NCBI RefSeq assembly: GCF_004364175.1
Contig: NZ_SNZW01000015.1
Span: 382,326-446,325 of the forward strand
Length of the DNA: 64,000 nt
Source: Maribacter caenipelagi
GTDB lineage: Bacteria; Bacteroidota; Bacteroidia; Flavobacteriales; Flavobacteriaceae
Reading direction: 5' to 3'
Shown: positions 27,266 through 37,771 of the stretch, in pieces
Position numbering within the stretch: the stretch's first letter is position 1
Layout: each line of letters begins with the position of its first letter
Program-made: the position numbers and the translations under genes
Notes under the pieces: model-generated
What the model saw: only the letters and a program-made list of their open reading frames with translations
Told to the model about the DNA's origin: nothing
Databases searched by the model: none

Positions 27266-27296
27266 AAAAGCCCTTTCATAAATGAAAGGGCTTTTT
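27235..27296 (+). ncRNA. Candidate small RNA ending in a strong terminator
   Basis: The hairpin at 27266-27296 has its T-run on the plus strand, but no annotated plus-strand gene lies between it and the fasciclin terminator 375 bases upstream. A -7-like box (TTACATCTTTG, 27218-27228) would start transcription near 27235, giving an RNA of about 60 nt with a C/A-rich single-stranded 5' part (CCAAACCAAGCCTTAACCA) and a 3' hairpin. It may instead be an extra barrier between convergent transcripts. No known RNA family is recognised. Confidence 0.3.
27266..27296 (+). terminator. Strong hairpin terminator before yidC 3' end
   Basis: Stem AAAGCCCTTTCA / TGAAAGGGCTTT with a 4-nt AT-rich loop and TTTTT on the plus strand. 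It could also end the yidC transcript on the minus strand, where the tail is TTTTG. Confidence 0.8.
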
Positions 27297-27316
27297 ATTT
27301 TATAACACTGAGATTT

Positions 27317-29176
27317 TTAATTTTTTTTCTGCGCTTCTGCTTGCTCCATCATTTCACGCATTTTCTTTTGGAACTTGTTTTCCTTCTTCGGTTTCTTCTT
27401 ATTCTCTTGTATTTGGGCATGTATCTTATCATTATCTATGATAACGTTCTTAATGACCAACATAATACCTATCGTAATGGTATTAGAAACAAAATAATAT
27501 AAACTTAAACCACTCGCATAATTATTAAAGAATATCAACATCATAAACGGCATTAAGTACATGATAAATTTCATATTTGGCATACCTGGTTGTGTTGGCA
27601 TGTTCTGCCCCGTTGTCATCATCATATAAAAGAAAATAGCAATGGAAGCTAAAATCGGAAACAAGCTTACATGATTTCCATAAAATGTGCTAATGATAGG
27701 AATATTAGTAGTCCATTCAAAAATAGTATCGTATGAAGATAAATCATCTGCCCACAAAAATGGTTTTTGTCTTAATGCAAATGATGTTGGAAAAAACATA
27801 AAAAGCGCATAGAATATTGGCATTTGTATAACCGCAGGTATACAACCACTCATGGGACTGACACCAGCCTTGCCATATAACTTCATGGTTTCTTGCTGCT
27901 TTTTCATTGCATTGTCCTTATACTTTTCACCAAGCTCGGTAATTTCAGGTTTCAACACCTTCATCTTAGCTTGTGATAAATACGACTTGTATGTTACAGG
28001 AGACATTGCCAAACGAACTAGAATGGTCATAATAACAATAGCAATACCGTAAGGGAAATATGTGCTGATTAACCCGTAAAAAGGTGTAAACACATAACGG
28101 TTGATCCACCCGAAAATACCCCAACCAAAAGGAATAGAATCTACCAAACCTAAATCTTCATACTTAGATAAAGTATCAACATCTGTAGGACCGAAATACC
28201 AATGTAAATCTTTAGATATTTCTCCGCCTTCCAATTCCACAGGTAAAGCAGATGCATATTCTTTTGTAAAGCCGAAAGTTTTACTTTCCTCTTCTACTAA
28301 ATTAACAGAAGTTAAATCTCCACTTTTAAAAGGCTCATCAGCTGCTAGAATACTGCTAAAAAAGTGTTGTCTGTAAGAAATCCACTTTACATCTTCTTCA
28401 GTCTCGTCATCATCGCTACCTTCAGAAAGCTTGCTTATTTTACCATCTTCATGATTATAGGTTAAACGGGTGTATCTGTTTTCGTACTTAATACTTTTAG
28501 AGTGGCGAATACCTTTCTGTTTCCAATCTAATTGAACTGGTTTGCTAGAACTAATAATATTATCCAAGCCTTTTGACTTGATTGTGAAGTCTACCAAATA
28601 GTCATCTGGCTTCATTTCATATCTATATTCTAGATATTGATTGCTCGAAGTTTTCGCTTTTAATGACAATACTTGGTTGCCATTATCATTGGTCATTGTT
28701 GGCTCAAAATATAGATCTTGAGTATTCAACGTTCTATTATCAGAAGTGGCAAAATCCAATCCGAAAGAAGCATTACCATCCTTTATTAAATATACTGGTA
28801 TAGAATCGTAGGTAACGAACTGTTTCATTTTCGCTTCTACTATCTGCCCACCTTTATTACTGATTTTCAATAAAAGCACATCGTTCTCTAACGTAGTAAT
28901 ATCATTAGAAGGTTTTGTAAAACCAAAAGCACCAAGTTTACCTTGATAATTGGCTACAGCAGTTGAATCTTGTAAATCTAACTGTGGTACATCATTAATA
29001 ACAGTTGCTGTTTCTGAATTTTCTGATGCCTTTGCAGCCTCTACTTGTTCTTGCTTTGCCTTTTCTGCCTCTAACTCTTCTGGAGTTGGTTGATTTTGGT
29101 AAAACATGAAGATGAGTATTCCAAAAATAAGCACGAAGCCAATTATGGATTGTACATCAAATTTCTTTTCTTCCAT
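27317..29176 (-). CDS. yidC: Membrane protein insertase YidC
   Basis: 619-residue Oxa1/YidC insertase that places proteins into the cytoplasmic membrane, alone or with SecYEG. It has the Gram-negative layout: an N-terminal transmembrane helix (residues 10-25), a charged linker, a large periplasmic beta domain (about 80-340), and the conserved five-helix insertase domain (about 355-590) with FPYGIAIVIMTILVRLAMSPV, the cytoplasmic hairpin (KMKVLKPEITELGEKYKDN) and GCIPAVIQMPIFYALFMFF. The tail is Lys-rich. It lies 69 bases downstream of pyrG on the same strand, a usual Bacteroidetes arrangement. Confidence 0.97.
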   Translation of the reverse strand: MEEKKFDVQSIIGFVLIFGILIFMFYQNQPTPEELEAEKAKQEQVEAAKASENSETATVINDVPQLDLQDSTAVANYQGKLGAFGFTKPSNDITTLENDVLLLKISNKGGQIVEAKMKQFVTYDSIPVYLIKDGNASFGLDFATSDNRTLNTQDLYFEPTMTNDNGNQVLSLKAKTSSNQYLEYRYEMKPDDYLVDFTIKSKGLDNIISSSKPVQLDWKQKGIRHSKSIKYENRYTRLTYNHEDGKISKLSEGSDDDETEEDVKWISYRQHFFSSILAADEPFKSGDLTSVNLVEEESKTFGFTKEYASALPVELEGGEISKDLHWYFGPTDVDTLSKYEDLGLVDSIPFGWGIFGWINRYVFTPFYGLISTYFPYGIAIVIMTILVRLAMSPVTYKSYLSQAKMKVLKPEITELGEKYKDNAMKKQQETMKLYGKAGVSPMSGCIPAVIQMPIFYALFMFFPTSFALRQKPFLWADDLSSYDTIFEWTTNIPIISTFYGNHVSLFPILASIAIFFYMMMTTGQNMPTQPGMPNMKFIMYLMPFMMLIFFNNYASGLSLYYFVSNTITIGIMLVIKNVIIDNDKIHAQIQENKKKPKKENKFQKKMREMMEQAEAQKKN

Positions 29177-29221
29177 GTGGTATTTCTAATTAATTGGGAA
29201 TATTTTGAATTTTTAAGAAAG

Positions 29222-29229
29222 CAAATATA
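29222..29229 (-). promoter_or_regulatory. -7 box upstream of yidC
   Basis: TATATTTG on the minus strand matches TAnnTTTG in the 69-base pyrG-yidC gap, so yidC may be transcribed separately as well as with pyrG. Confidence 0.4.
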
Positions 29230-29245
29230 TGTCCAAATATGATGT

Positions 29246-30898
<1,653 letters not shown>

Positions 30899-30908
30899 TT
30901 ACGGGACA

Positions 30909-30916
30909 CAAAGTTA
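30909..30916 (-). promoter_or_regulatory. -7 box upstream of pyrG
   Basis: TAACTTTG on the minus strand matches TAnnTTTG about 25 bases before the pyrG ATG. No clear TTG element at -33. Confidence 0.42.
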
Positions 30917-30933
30917 CAAATTGAGGTGAGAAC

Positions 30934-31176
30934 TTAACGGGTTTCCTTAGGAAAATGTTTTTGTATTTTTCGAATTAACGATTCTAAGCCGTTTGTTTTG
31001 ATTTCTAACATAGATCGCAATAATTCTCCCAATTTACCATCAGGAAATCCTTTTTGATTAAACCATACCAAATATGGCTCGGGCAAATCAATCAAATACT
31101 TACCCTTATACTTACCAAATGGCATACGGTAATGTGCCAATTCTATTAACTTCCTCTTATCTGGATTAATTTCCAT
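30934..31176 (-). CDS. DUF3820 family protein
   Basis: 80 residues with the DUF3820 signature MPFGKYKGKYLIDLPEPYLVW and a following FPDGKLGELL helix. The family, sometimes called putative quorum-sensing-regulated virulence factor, has no established function. A similar small module (FSFGKHKGKKVHAVLENEP) ends the exonuclease encoded at 60.9-61.6 kb in this window, which suggests a nucleic-acid-related role. The gene lies just upstream of pyrG with 50 bases between. Confidence 0.82.
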   Translation of the reverse strand: MEINPDKRKLIELAHYRMPFGKYKGKYLIDLPEPYLVWFNQKGFPDGKLGELLRSMLEIKTNGLESLIRKIQKHFPKETR

Positions 31177-31224
31177 TTTTTAATCTAAAAAAATTATCTT
31201 TAAGAATTCAACAACTTAAACAAC

Positions 31225-32094
31225 ATGAAACGAAGAAATTTTATTGGAACCTCAGCGGCTGCCTCTGTCGGATTCTTAACTACCTCAGCAGCAGTAGCAA
31301 ACAATAAAAATACTGAAACTACCGCTAAATTAAAGTACAATATTAACCATAGTGTTTGTTATTGGTGCTATGGAAGCATCCCTTTTGAAGATTTTCTTAA
31401 AAATTTAGTGGAACTTGATATTCGTTCAATAGATTTGGTCGGACCAGATGAATTTCCGCTTTTAAAGAAATACAACATTCACGCGTCAATGTGCTGGGGT
31501 GCCGGTATGGGCATTGAAAAAGGTTTTAACGACCTTTCTTTACATGACGATCTAATTGCCGATTATGAACGCGTAATACCATTAGTAGCGGAAGCAGGCT
31601 ATACCAACTTAATCTGTTTTAGCGGAAATAGAAATGGAATGAACGATTTGGTGGGATTACGAAATTGCGCCTTAGGTCTTAAAAAACTAATGCCTCTAGC
31701 AGAAAAGCACGGTGTGGTTTTACAAATGGAACTTTTGAATAGCAAGGTCGACCATAAAGATTATATGTGCGACACCTCTGAATGGGGTGTATCGCTTTGT
31801 GAAGCTATAGGTTCTGAACATTTTAAACTGCTATATGATATTTACCACATGCAAATAATGGAAGGTGATATCATTAGAAACATTGAGGATTATCACCAAT
31901 ATTACGGACACTACCATACTGGCGGAAACCCTGGTAGACATGAAATTGATGAAACCCAAGAAATATTCTACCCTGCAGTAATGAAAGCTATTTTAAAAAC
32001 TGGCTATAAAGGTCACGTAGCGCAAGAATTCGTACCAAGTTGGGATGATAAAATTTCTGCTCTAAAACAAGGGGTTACTATTTGTGATGTGTAA
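31225..32094 (+). CDS. Exported TIM-barrel sugar isomerase-like protein (hydroxypyruvate isomerase family)
   Basis: 289 residues. The N-terminus MKRRNFIGTSAAASVGFL has a twin-arginine (RRNFIG) export signal. The mature part is an AP-endonuclease-2/xylose-isomerase-like barrel with conserved VVLQMELLNSK (metal-binding Glu), KLLYDIYHMQIMEGDI (Asp-x-x-His), HYHTGGNPGRHEID and KGHVAQEFVPS. This resembles hydroxypyruvate isomerases but, being exported, more likely acts on a periplasmic sugar or ketosugar. Proteins of this type accompany DUF1080 and PVC-type dehydrogenases in other Bacteroidetes, although here they are about 9 kb apart. Confidence 0.82.
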   Translation: MKRRNFIGTSAAASVGFLTTSAAVANNKNTETTAKLKYNINHSVCYWCYGSIPFEDFLKNLVELDIRSIDLVGPDEFPLLKKYNIHASMCWGAGMGIEKGFNDLSLHDDLIADYERVIPLVAEAGYTNLICFSGNRNGMNDLVGLRNCALGLKKLMPLAEKHGVVLQMELLNSKVDHKDYMCDTSEWGVSLCEAIGSEHFKLLYDIYHMQIMEGDIIRNIEDYHQYYGHYHTGGNPGRHEIDETQEIFYPAVMKAILKTGYKGHVAQEFVPSWDDKISALKQGVTICDV

Positions 32095-32158
32095 TAGACA
32101 ACAGTAGCTTTTCTTAATACCAAATGTCATATTGAGCGAAATCTAAATACTCAAATCA

Positions 32159-32191
32159 ACAAAAAGCACTTCTTATCGAAGTGCTTTTTTT
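32159..32191. terminator. Bidirectional terminator
   Basis: Stem AAAAGCACTTC / GAAGTGCTTTT with a TTATC loop, flanked by A5 and T7, between the convergent TIM-barrel and HExxH-protein genes; usable on both strands. Confidence 0.9.
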
Positions 32192-32212
32192 ATTACTCAA
32201 AAATTTAAATAT

Positions 32213-32746
32213 TTATTGTTTTAAAGCACTTTCAATTTCTTTAACCCACAGTTCTTGAAGGGGTAAATTTCTTGAATAGTTGGTTTCTGAATCGTATTTA
32301 TTTTGAAAATCGTTCAGTTGACGAATGGTAGCCTTGTAGATTTTACGAATCTCTTCTTTTACATTCTCAGTGAATTTAGTCTCTGCCAGTTTCTTTCGCA
32401 ATTTGCGAGCATAGAGCTCGGTAATATCAAAATGTAATTGTTCGTGTAGTAAGGTTATGTCATTGCAGAGTGCCGGTTTGTACCATGATTTTGTGGGATA
32501 AAAATAGGCGAACACCTTATAATCTACGTGTAATTCGTCATTTTCATAAAAAGTGGAAAAGCGATAGGTTAAACCACTTGCCGTTGTTGCCGCAGCACCT
32601 GAAGATACTGGCACTGTACCTTGAAAATCACTCCAAGCAAATCTAAAATCAGGCTCCCAAGACACTACTTCTTGGCCCTGAACATTTGAAATGGTCAGCA
32701 GTGCTAATAGAAATAACATAAAATGTGCCTTTTTTATAAGTCCCAA
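32213..32746 (-). CDS. Exported DUF922-like putative zinc-dependent protein (HExxH)
   Basis: 177 residues with a signal peptide (cleavage after VQGQ). A beta domain (WEPDFRFAWSDFQGTVP) precedes the helix LLHEQLHFDITELYARKL, which contains HEQLH, the zinc-protease motif, with a later Glu/Asp as a possible third ligand. This matches the DUF922 family of secreted Zn-dependent putative proteases. Its start overlaps the end of the OsmC-like gene by 13 bases, so it is the last gene of the guaA operon. Protease activity is not proven. Confidence 0.72.
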   Translation of the reverse strand: MGLIKKAHFMLFLLALLTISNVQGQEVVSWEPDFRFAWSDFQGTVPVSSGAAATTASGLTYRFSTFYENDELHVDYKVFAYFYPTKSWYKPALCNDITLLHEQLHFDITELYARKLRKKLAETKFTENVKEEIRKIYKATIRQLNDFQNKYDSETNYSRNLPLQELWVKEIESALKQ

Positions 32747-33138
32747 TTATAAGTGATTACTTTCTCAATATCTGGATGTAAACTATAGAGCACAGGGCAA
32801 GTATTTGCCGTGTGCTCTAAAATCTTTCTATTCTTATCTGAAATATTTTTTGGCAAATGAACCTCTACCTCTATTTTTGATATTCTTCTAGGGGAAGCAG
32901 CCATGTGCTTGGTAACAGATGCTGTAGTACCTTTTAAGTCTACTTCCAATCCGTTTGCCTTAATACCCATCATTGTCAACATACAACTTGCCAAACCTGT
33001 TGCAACGGTATCTGTCGGCGAAAATGCCTGACCTAAACCATTGTTATCTACCGGTGCATCTGTTACGAAAGAATCGTTCGATTTCAAATGAACGCATTCT
33101 GTTCTTAAGCCTCCATTGTATGTAACTTTTGATGTCAT
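32734..33138 (-). CDS. OsmC/Ohr family peroxiredoxin-like protein
   Basis: 134 residues with the OsmC fold. The two redox cysteines lie in TGLASCMLTMMG and ANTCPVLYSL, as in OsmC/Ohr proteins that reduce organic hydroperoxides with thiols. The sequence is of the YhfA/OsmC-like type, lacking the typical Ohr N-terminal signature. It begins directly after the stop of the LysM gene. With BshC in this window the natural thiol partner could involve bacillithiol or lipoyl systems, which is inference only. Confidence 0.85.
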   Translation of the reverse strand: MTSKVTYNGGLRTECVHLKSNDSFVTDAPVDNNGLGQAFSPTDTVATGLASCMLTMMGIKANGLEVDLKGTTASVTKHMAASPRRISKIEVEVHLPKNISDKNRKILEHTANTCPVLYSLHPDIEKVITYNWDL

Positions 33139-35355
33139 CTACTCTATTGTTTTTATTCTTAAATCATCGATCATCATAATATAAGACGACTGATTAAAAT
33201 ACCCAGCTACACCTTTTCTTTGGTAATTGAATTTGTTACCACTGTATTCTGTTTCACCTATAAATCTTGAAACATCAATTAGACTATTATTATAAGCTAG
33301 CTTCAATAAAAGGTCATAGGTAAGATCAAAACCTCTTACCGCATATCTATCTGGATCATCACCAAAACGTTTTCTGTAGCGTTCGACGAAAGAATTATTG
33401 GTTACCTGACGATTCACTGATGGGTAAGTAAACTTCAAATTGGACAAATGTGTATTTGAAATTACATCATTTTCAAAAGCGGAGTTCATATCTGTTGTAA
33501 ACATTCTTACACTCACCTTGTCTTTACCCAATACAGGATCAAACGCCGTATTGTTGAATGAATTCAAAATAGATACAACACTGGCAATCAATTTATAATT
33601 ATCAGATTCAACAAATACCCAATTAGGCACTTGGTCAGATAAAAGAGTTTGCAACTTATCTCTGTTGATACCAATATTTTTTTCTTCTTCTTTTACTACA
33701 ACTACTTTAGCAGTAGGAAAACGTTCAAGAATAGCATCTTTCTCCTTTTTATTATCCTCATCTGCTATTACCAAAAGAGTCTCCTCTTTATGGTTGGTTT
33801 CCACATAGTCTAACATATGTTTCCACAACACCTCTTCATCAGTATAAGAAAAGAAAACATTATCTAAACTTAAATCACTTTTAGCAGGTACCGGTGCTAT
33901 TACAGGAACATTAAATCTTGAAGCCTGAACAGCAGTTTCTTTAAGAGAAGGCATATCTAAAGGACCAAAAACGGCGCTATAACCACCTAATTGCTCTCCT
34001 TGTAAAATTTGCTTTGTCTTACCCAAATCTAATTGATTATCAAAAGTTTTTACATCTATAGAAACCCCTAATGACTTCATAGAATCAATAGCGACCAATG
34101 CACCAGAATATAGACCTAAGCTATATTTCAAGCTATTTCTATTATCTATAATTTTTTCCGTTGCTTCTTTATTACTTAAATCAAGTTTATCTAATCTAAA
34201 AGGTAACAAAAACAATACTTTTGGTTTTACCCCAACATTAATACTATCCAACAAATTAACCTTATCTAATACCAGTGCATTTCTAACTTCAAAATCGCCG
34301 ACCTTATCTTTTGGCAGCTTTAAAACCATACCTGCCTTTAGACCATCTTTTAAATCAGGATTCAAGGCTACCAATTCTGCCCATGTCATTCCGAATTTTC
34401 TAGTTAATCGAAACTCATTTTGCTTTGGTTTAACCTCGTAAAAAATGTAGTTCTCGGTATTAATTTCTCCGGTCTCTACTTTCTTTTCTGGAATACGAAT
34501 TACCATACCTTCTTTTAATCCTCCGCGTTCTGTAATTTCAGGATTTAAGCGAACTATCTCATCAGACTTTACTCCAAATTCCTTTTCTAAACGATAGAAA
34601 TTCATTTTAGCAGGTACCGTATATGAAGTATACAGCTGTGTTACCTGATTCTTAACGGTACTACCTGCAATTTTAGGCATTAACAGCTCGTAACCTTCAG
34701 ACAAATAGTTATTTGCGGCAGACAGCCCTGGGTTTAGCTCTAGCATTCTCTCTATGGTAATACCATATTTATGAGCAATACTCCACCAAGTCTCTTTTGC
34801 GGCAACAATGTATTTTTCTAAATCTGCTTGATTTTCAACTACTTCTTCAACTTTAGGAGCGCGGTACTTAGGAATTCGCAAATCCATCTTCTTTTGTAAT
34901 GGAGAAGCATATAACACAGGGTTGTACTTTTTTAGCTCATCTTCTGTAATGTTATACATTTGAGTAATGCCAAAAATAGTTTCCTTTTTCTTGACACGGT
35001 GCTCTGTATAACCAATAGGCTCTCTTGCCTTTACAGAATCTTGCACAACAGTTGTGTTCGTTCTAGTTGTTACTGTACTTGAAGTGGGAGTATTAGAAAT
35101 TGGTGTATTTGTTTGCTCAACAATCTTTTTACCAGGAACTACCAATATCGTATTCGACCTTAGTTTCTGACCTTCCTTTATTTCCTTATTGTACTGTAAT
35201 ATACTTGACGTTGAAACCCCGTACATTTTAGAAATGCTTTCTAAAGTCTCTCCTGATTTTACTTGATGGGTATTGAATTTTTGCGCCATTGCCGTGCAAG
35301 ACACTAATAAACAAAATGACCCGATTAAGTAAATTTGATTAAATATATATTTCAT
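33139..35355 (-). CDS. LysM-repeat protein with a periplasmic binding protein domain
   Basis: 738 residues with a signal peptide. Five LysM-like repeats cover about residues 30-355 (HQVKSGETLESISKMYGVS, HRVKKKETIFGITQMYNIT, KETWWSIAHKYGIT, then two weaker copies), which should bind peptidoglycan. The C-terminal 360 residues form a type-I periplasmic-binding fold (KPKVLFLLPFRLDKLDL, GLYSGALVAIDSMKSLGV, YSAVFGPLDMPSLKETAVQA), like LivJ/amino-acid receptors or the LpoA family. It starts 1 base after guaA. No transporter genes are nearby, so it is more likely a cell-wall-bound sensor or cell-wall synthesis regulator than an ABC receptor. Confidence 0.85.
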   Translation of the reverse strand: MKYIFNQIYLIGSFCLLVSCTAMAQKFNTHQVKSGETLESISKMYGVSTSSILQYNKEIKEGQKLRSNTILVVPGKKIVEQTNTPISNTPTSSTVTTRTNTTVVQDSVKAREPIGYTEHRVKKKETIFGITQMYNITEDELKKYNPVLYASPLQKKMDLRIPKYRAPKVEEVVENQADLEKYIVAAKETWWSIAHKYGITIERMLELNPGLSAANNYLSEGYELLMPKIAGSTVKNQVTQLYTSYTVPAKMNFYRLEKEFGVKSDEIVRLNPEITERGGLKEGMVIRIPEKKVETGEINTENYIFYEVKPKQNEFRLTRKFGMTWAELVALNPDLKDGLKAGMVLKLPKDKVGDFEVRNALVLDKVNLLDSINVGVKPKVLFLLPFRLDKLDLSNKEATEKIIDNRNSLKYSLGLYSGALVAIDSMKSLGVSIDVKTFDNQLDLGKTKQILQGEQLGGYSAVFGPLDMPSLKETAVQASRFNVPVIAPVPAKSDLSLDNVFFSYTDEEVLWKHMLDYVETNHKEETLLVIADEDNKKEKDAILERFPTAKVVVVKEEEKNIGINRDKLQTLLSDQVPNWVFVESDNYKLIASVVSILNSFNNTAFDPVLGKDKVSVRMFTTDMNSAFENDVISNTHLSNLKFTYPSVNRQVTNNSFVERYRKRFGDDPDRYAVRGFDLTYDLLLKLAYNNSLIDVSRFIGETEYSGNKFNYQRKGVAGYFNQSSYIMMIDDLRIKTIE

Positions 35356-35356
35356 A

Positions 35357-36889
35357 CTATTCCCATTCTATTGTTGCTGGCGGCTTTGAACTTATATCAT
35401 ATACGACACGATTGACCCCAGGGACTTTATTAATAATATCATTTGATGTTTTTTGTAAAAACTCATATGGTAAATTAACCCAGTCGGCAGTCATACCATC
35501 AGTACTTTCCACTGCTCTAAGTGCCACACATTTTTCGTAGGTACGTTCATCTCCCATTACACCTACACTATTAACAGGCAACAACATGGCTCCTGCTTGC
35601 CACACTTTATCGTATAAGCCCCATTTCTTTAATCCATCGATAAAAATGGCATCCACTTCTTGCAAAATAGCCACTTTTTCTGGTGTAATATCACCTAGAA
35701 TACGTATTGCCAAACCAGGACCTGGAAAAGGATGTCTTCCCAATAACGCCTTATCTATACACAAGCTAGCACCAACTCTTCTTACCTCATCTTTAAATAA
35801 CATTTTTAAAGGCTCAACCACTTTCAATTTCATAAAATCTGGCAAACCACCAACATTATGATGACTCTTAATAGTCTGCGACGGGCCACCGGTTGCTGAT
35901 ACTGATTCTATAACATCGGGATAAATGGTGCCCTGTGCCAACCATTTTGCATTTTCTACCAAATGAGATTCATCATCAAAAACTTCGATAAATACTCTAC
36001 CTATAGTTTTTCTTTTAGTTTCTGGATCGCTCTCTCCGGCTAAATCATCCAAAAAGCGTGCCGAAGCATCAACTCCTTTTACATTTAACCCCATACCCTC
36101 ATACTGCCGTAATACATCGGTAAACTCGTTCTTTCTCAAAAGTCCGTTGTTTACGAATATACAGTGCAGGTTTTTACCGATAGCTTTATGCAACAAAACG
36201 GCAGCAACAGAAGAATCTACACCGCCCGATAAACCTAAGATCACTTTTTCATCGCCAATCTTCTCTTTTAGCTCTGCTACCGTTTTATCAACAAAGGCAT
36301 CTGGAGTCCAGGTTTGTTCCATTTCGGCAATATTCACCAAAAAGTTTTCCAACACTTGCTTTCCATCCTTAGAATGATACACTTCTGGATGAAACTGAAT
36401 AGCATACGTTTCTTCCCCTTCAAATTTAAAGGCTGCATTTTCTACATCATGGGTACTTGCCAATAATGTTGTATTCTCAGGAAGATGTTTAATAGTATCT
36501 GCATGGCTCATCCACACCTGACTACCAGCACCTACTTTATCAAAAAATGGTTCGTTTTCCTTTATAAAGCTAAGGTTGGCACGACCATATTCTCTTGTAT
36601 TGGATTTTTCTACACTACCACCGTGAAAATGCGCTAAATACTGTGCGCCATAACAAACGCCCAATAATGGTTTTTTACCACGTATTTCAGACAGGTCCGG
36701 GTGAACGGCATCTTCTCCCCTAACCGATAAAGGAGATCCAGAAAGAATCACCGCTTTATACTCAGAAAGGTCTTTTGGTAGTTTATTATAAGGTTTAATT
36801 TCAGAGAAAATATTCAGCTCACGTACGCGTCTTCCAATTAATTGGGTGTATTGTGAACCAAAATCTAGTATCAGGACTTTATTTTGCAT
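35357..36889 (-). CDS. guaA: GMP synthase (glutamine-hydrolysing)
   Basis: Amination of XMP to GMP, the last step of guanine nucleotide synthesis. With the ATG at 36889 the protein has 510 residues; the frame extends 5 codons further but [20 protein letters not shown] is the usual N-terminus. The class-I amidotransferase domain has nucleophile C79 (GVCYGAQYL) and the FHPEVYHS His-Glu pair; the ATP pyrophosphatase PP-loop is LSGGVDSS. The C-terminal dimerisation domain ends KPPATIEWE as expected. First gene of a four-gene operon with the LysM, OsmC and DUF922-like genes, spaced by 0-1 bases. Confidence 0.97.
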   Translation of the reverse strand: MQNKVLILDFGSQYTQLIGRRVRELNIFSEIKPYNKLPKDLSEYKAVILSGSPLSVRGEDAVHPDLSEIRGKKPLLGVCYGAQYLAHFHGGSVEKSNTREYGRANLSFIKENEPFFDKVGAGSQVWMSHADTIKHLPENTTLLASTHDVENAAFKFEGEETYAIQFHPEVYHSKDGKQVLENFLVNIAEMEQTWTPDAFVDKTVAELKEKIGDEKVILGLSGGVDSSVAAVLLHKAIGKNLHCIFVNNGLLRKNEFTDVLRQYEGMGLNVKGVDASARFLDDLAGESDPETKRKTIGRVFIEVFDDESHLVENAKWLAQGTIYPDVIESVSATGGPSQTIKSHHNVGGLPDFMKLKVVEPLKMLFKDEVRRVGASLCIDKALLGRHPFPGPGLAIRILGDITPEKVAILQEVDAIFIDGLKKWGLYDKVWQAGAMLLPVNSVGVMGDERTYEKCVALRAVESTDGMTADWVNLPYEFLQKTSNDIINKVPGVNRVVYDISSKPPATIEWE

Positions 36890-36963
36890 GGGCAAAAATA
36901 GCAAATTGACAGTTCTTGAAAAGTATCTTTTAATATATTTAGACTCGATTTAAATATTTTTTC

Positions 36964-37689
36964 ATGAAACACATTAGTGCATTTATTTTTGGAGCAGCAA
37001 TTATCATAGCGGCTTATTTTTTAGGCAACGCATATATACAAAGGGCGAACCCACCTCAAATGATATCGGTTACTGGTTTGGGCAACGAAAATTTCACCTC
37101 TGATCTCATTGTTTGGGAAGGTCAATTTTCTACCAATAGCACCATATTAAAGACTGCTTTTGATCAATTAAACCTAGATAAGGAGATTGTTCGCCAATAT
37201 TTGACCTCTAAAGGCATTGATGCAAACAGCATAATATTCAACAGTGTGCAAACTACCGAATTGCGAGATAACCAATATGAAAATGGCAATTACGTTGGCA
37301 ATATTTTTAGGGGTTATCAATTAATTCAAACTTTAAAAATAGAATCTGAAGATGTTGCATTAATAGAAGGTGTTTCTAGAGAAATAACAGAACTCTTGAA
37401 TAAAGGTGTGCAATTCAACTCATCGCCACCAAGATATTATTACACAAAACTAGCCGACCTTAAAATTGAAATGATTTCAAAAGCTACCGAAGATGCTAGA
37501 ATACGTGCCGAGAAAATAGCTGAAAATGCGGGTAGTAATTTGGGGGATTTAGTTTCTGCCAACATGGGTGTTTTTCAGATTACCGGTCAAAATTCTGGTG
37601 AAGATTATAGTTGGGGCGGAGCTTACAATACTTCATCTAAAAATAAAACCGCATCTATTACCATGCGTTTAGAATATAAAGTAAAGTAA
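36964..37689 (+). CDS. SIMPL domain (DUF541) exported protein
   Basis: 241 residues with an N-terminal signal anchor (HISAFIFGAAIIIAAYFLG). The SIMPL domain starts MISVTGLGNENFTSDLIVWEGQFS and ends TASITMRLEYKVK, with the conserved helix ISKATEDARIRAEKIAENAG. The family (YggE and relatives) is linked to protection from oxidative stress and envelope function; the molecular role is unsettled. It is divergent from guaA with 74 bases between starts. Confidence 0.88.
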   Translation: MKHISAFIFGAAIIIAAYFLGNAYIQRANPPQMISVTGLGNENFTSDLIVWEGQFSTNSTILKTAFDQLNLDKEIVRQYLTSKGIDANSIIFNSVQTTELRDNQYENGNYVGNIFRGYQLIQTLKIESEDVALIEGVSREITELLNKGVQFNSSPPRYYYTKLADLKIEMISKATEDARIRAEKIAENAGSNLGDLVSANMGVFQITGQNSGEDYSWGGAYNTSSKNKTASITMRLEYKVK

Positions 37690-37744
37690 TAGTACTACTT
37701 TGATCAATAATATTTACCGATCTGGTAAAGAAGATATTAAATAT

Positions 37745-37771
37745 AAAAGCCCGGTAATCACCCGGGCTTTT
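37745..37771 (+). terminator. Hairpin 1 of a pair, terminator after the SIMPL gene
   Basis: 10-bp stem AAAAGCCCGG / CCGGGCTTTT with loop TAATCAC, 55 bases after the stop codon. The T-run is short (within the stem). Confidence 0.7.

Noticed and set aside
27224-27502. Plus-strand frame overlapping the yidC 3' end
   Set aside because: Most of it is antisense to yidC and crosses the terminator hairpin; composition is not protein-like.
36893-36900. TATTTTTG box as guaA promoter
   Set aside because: It lies only 3 bases from the likely ATG at 36889, so a transcript from it would start within or after the start codon.
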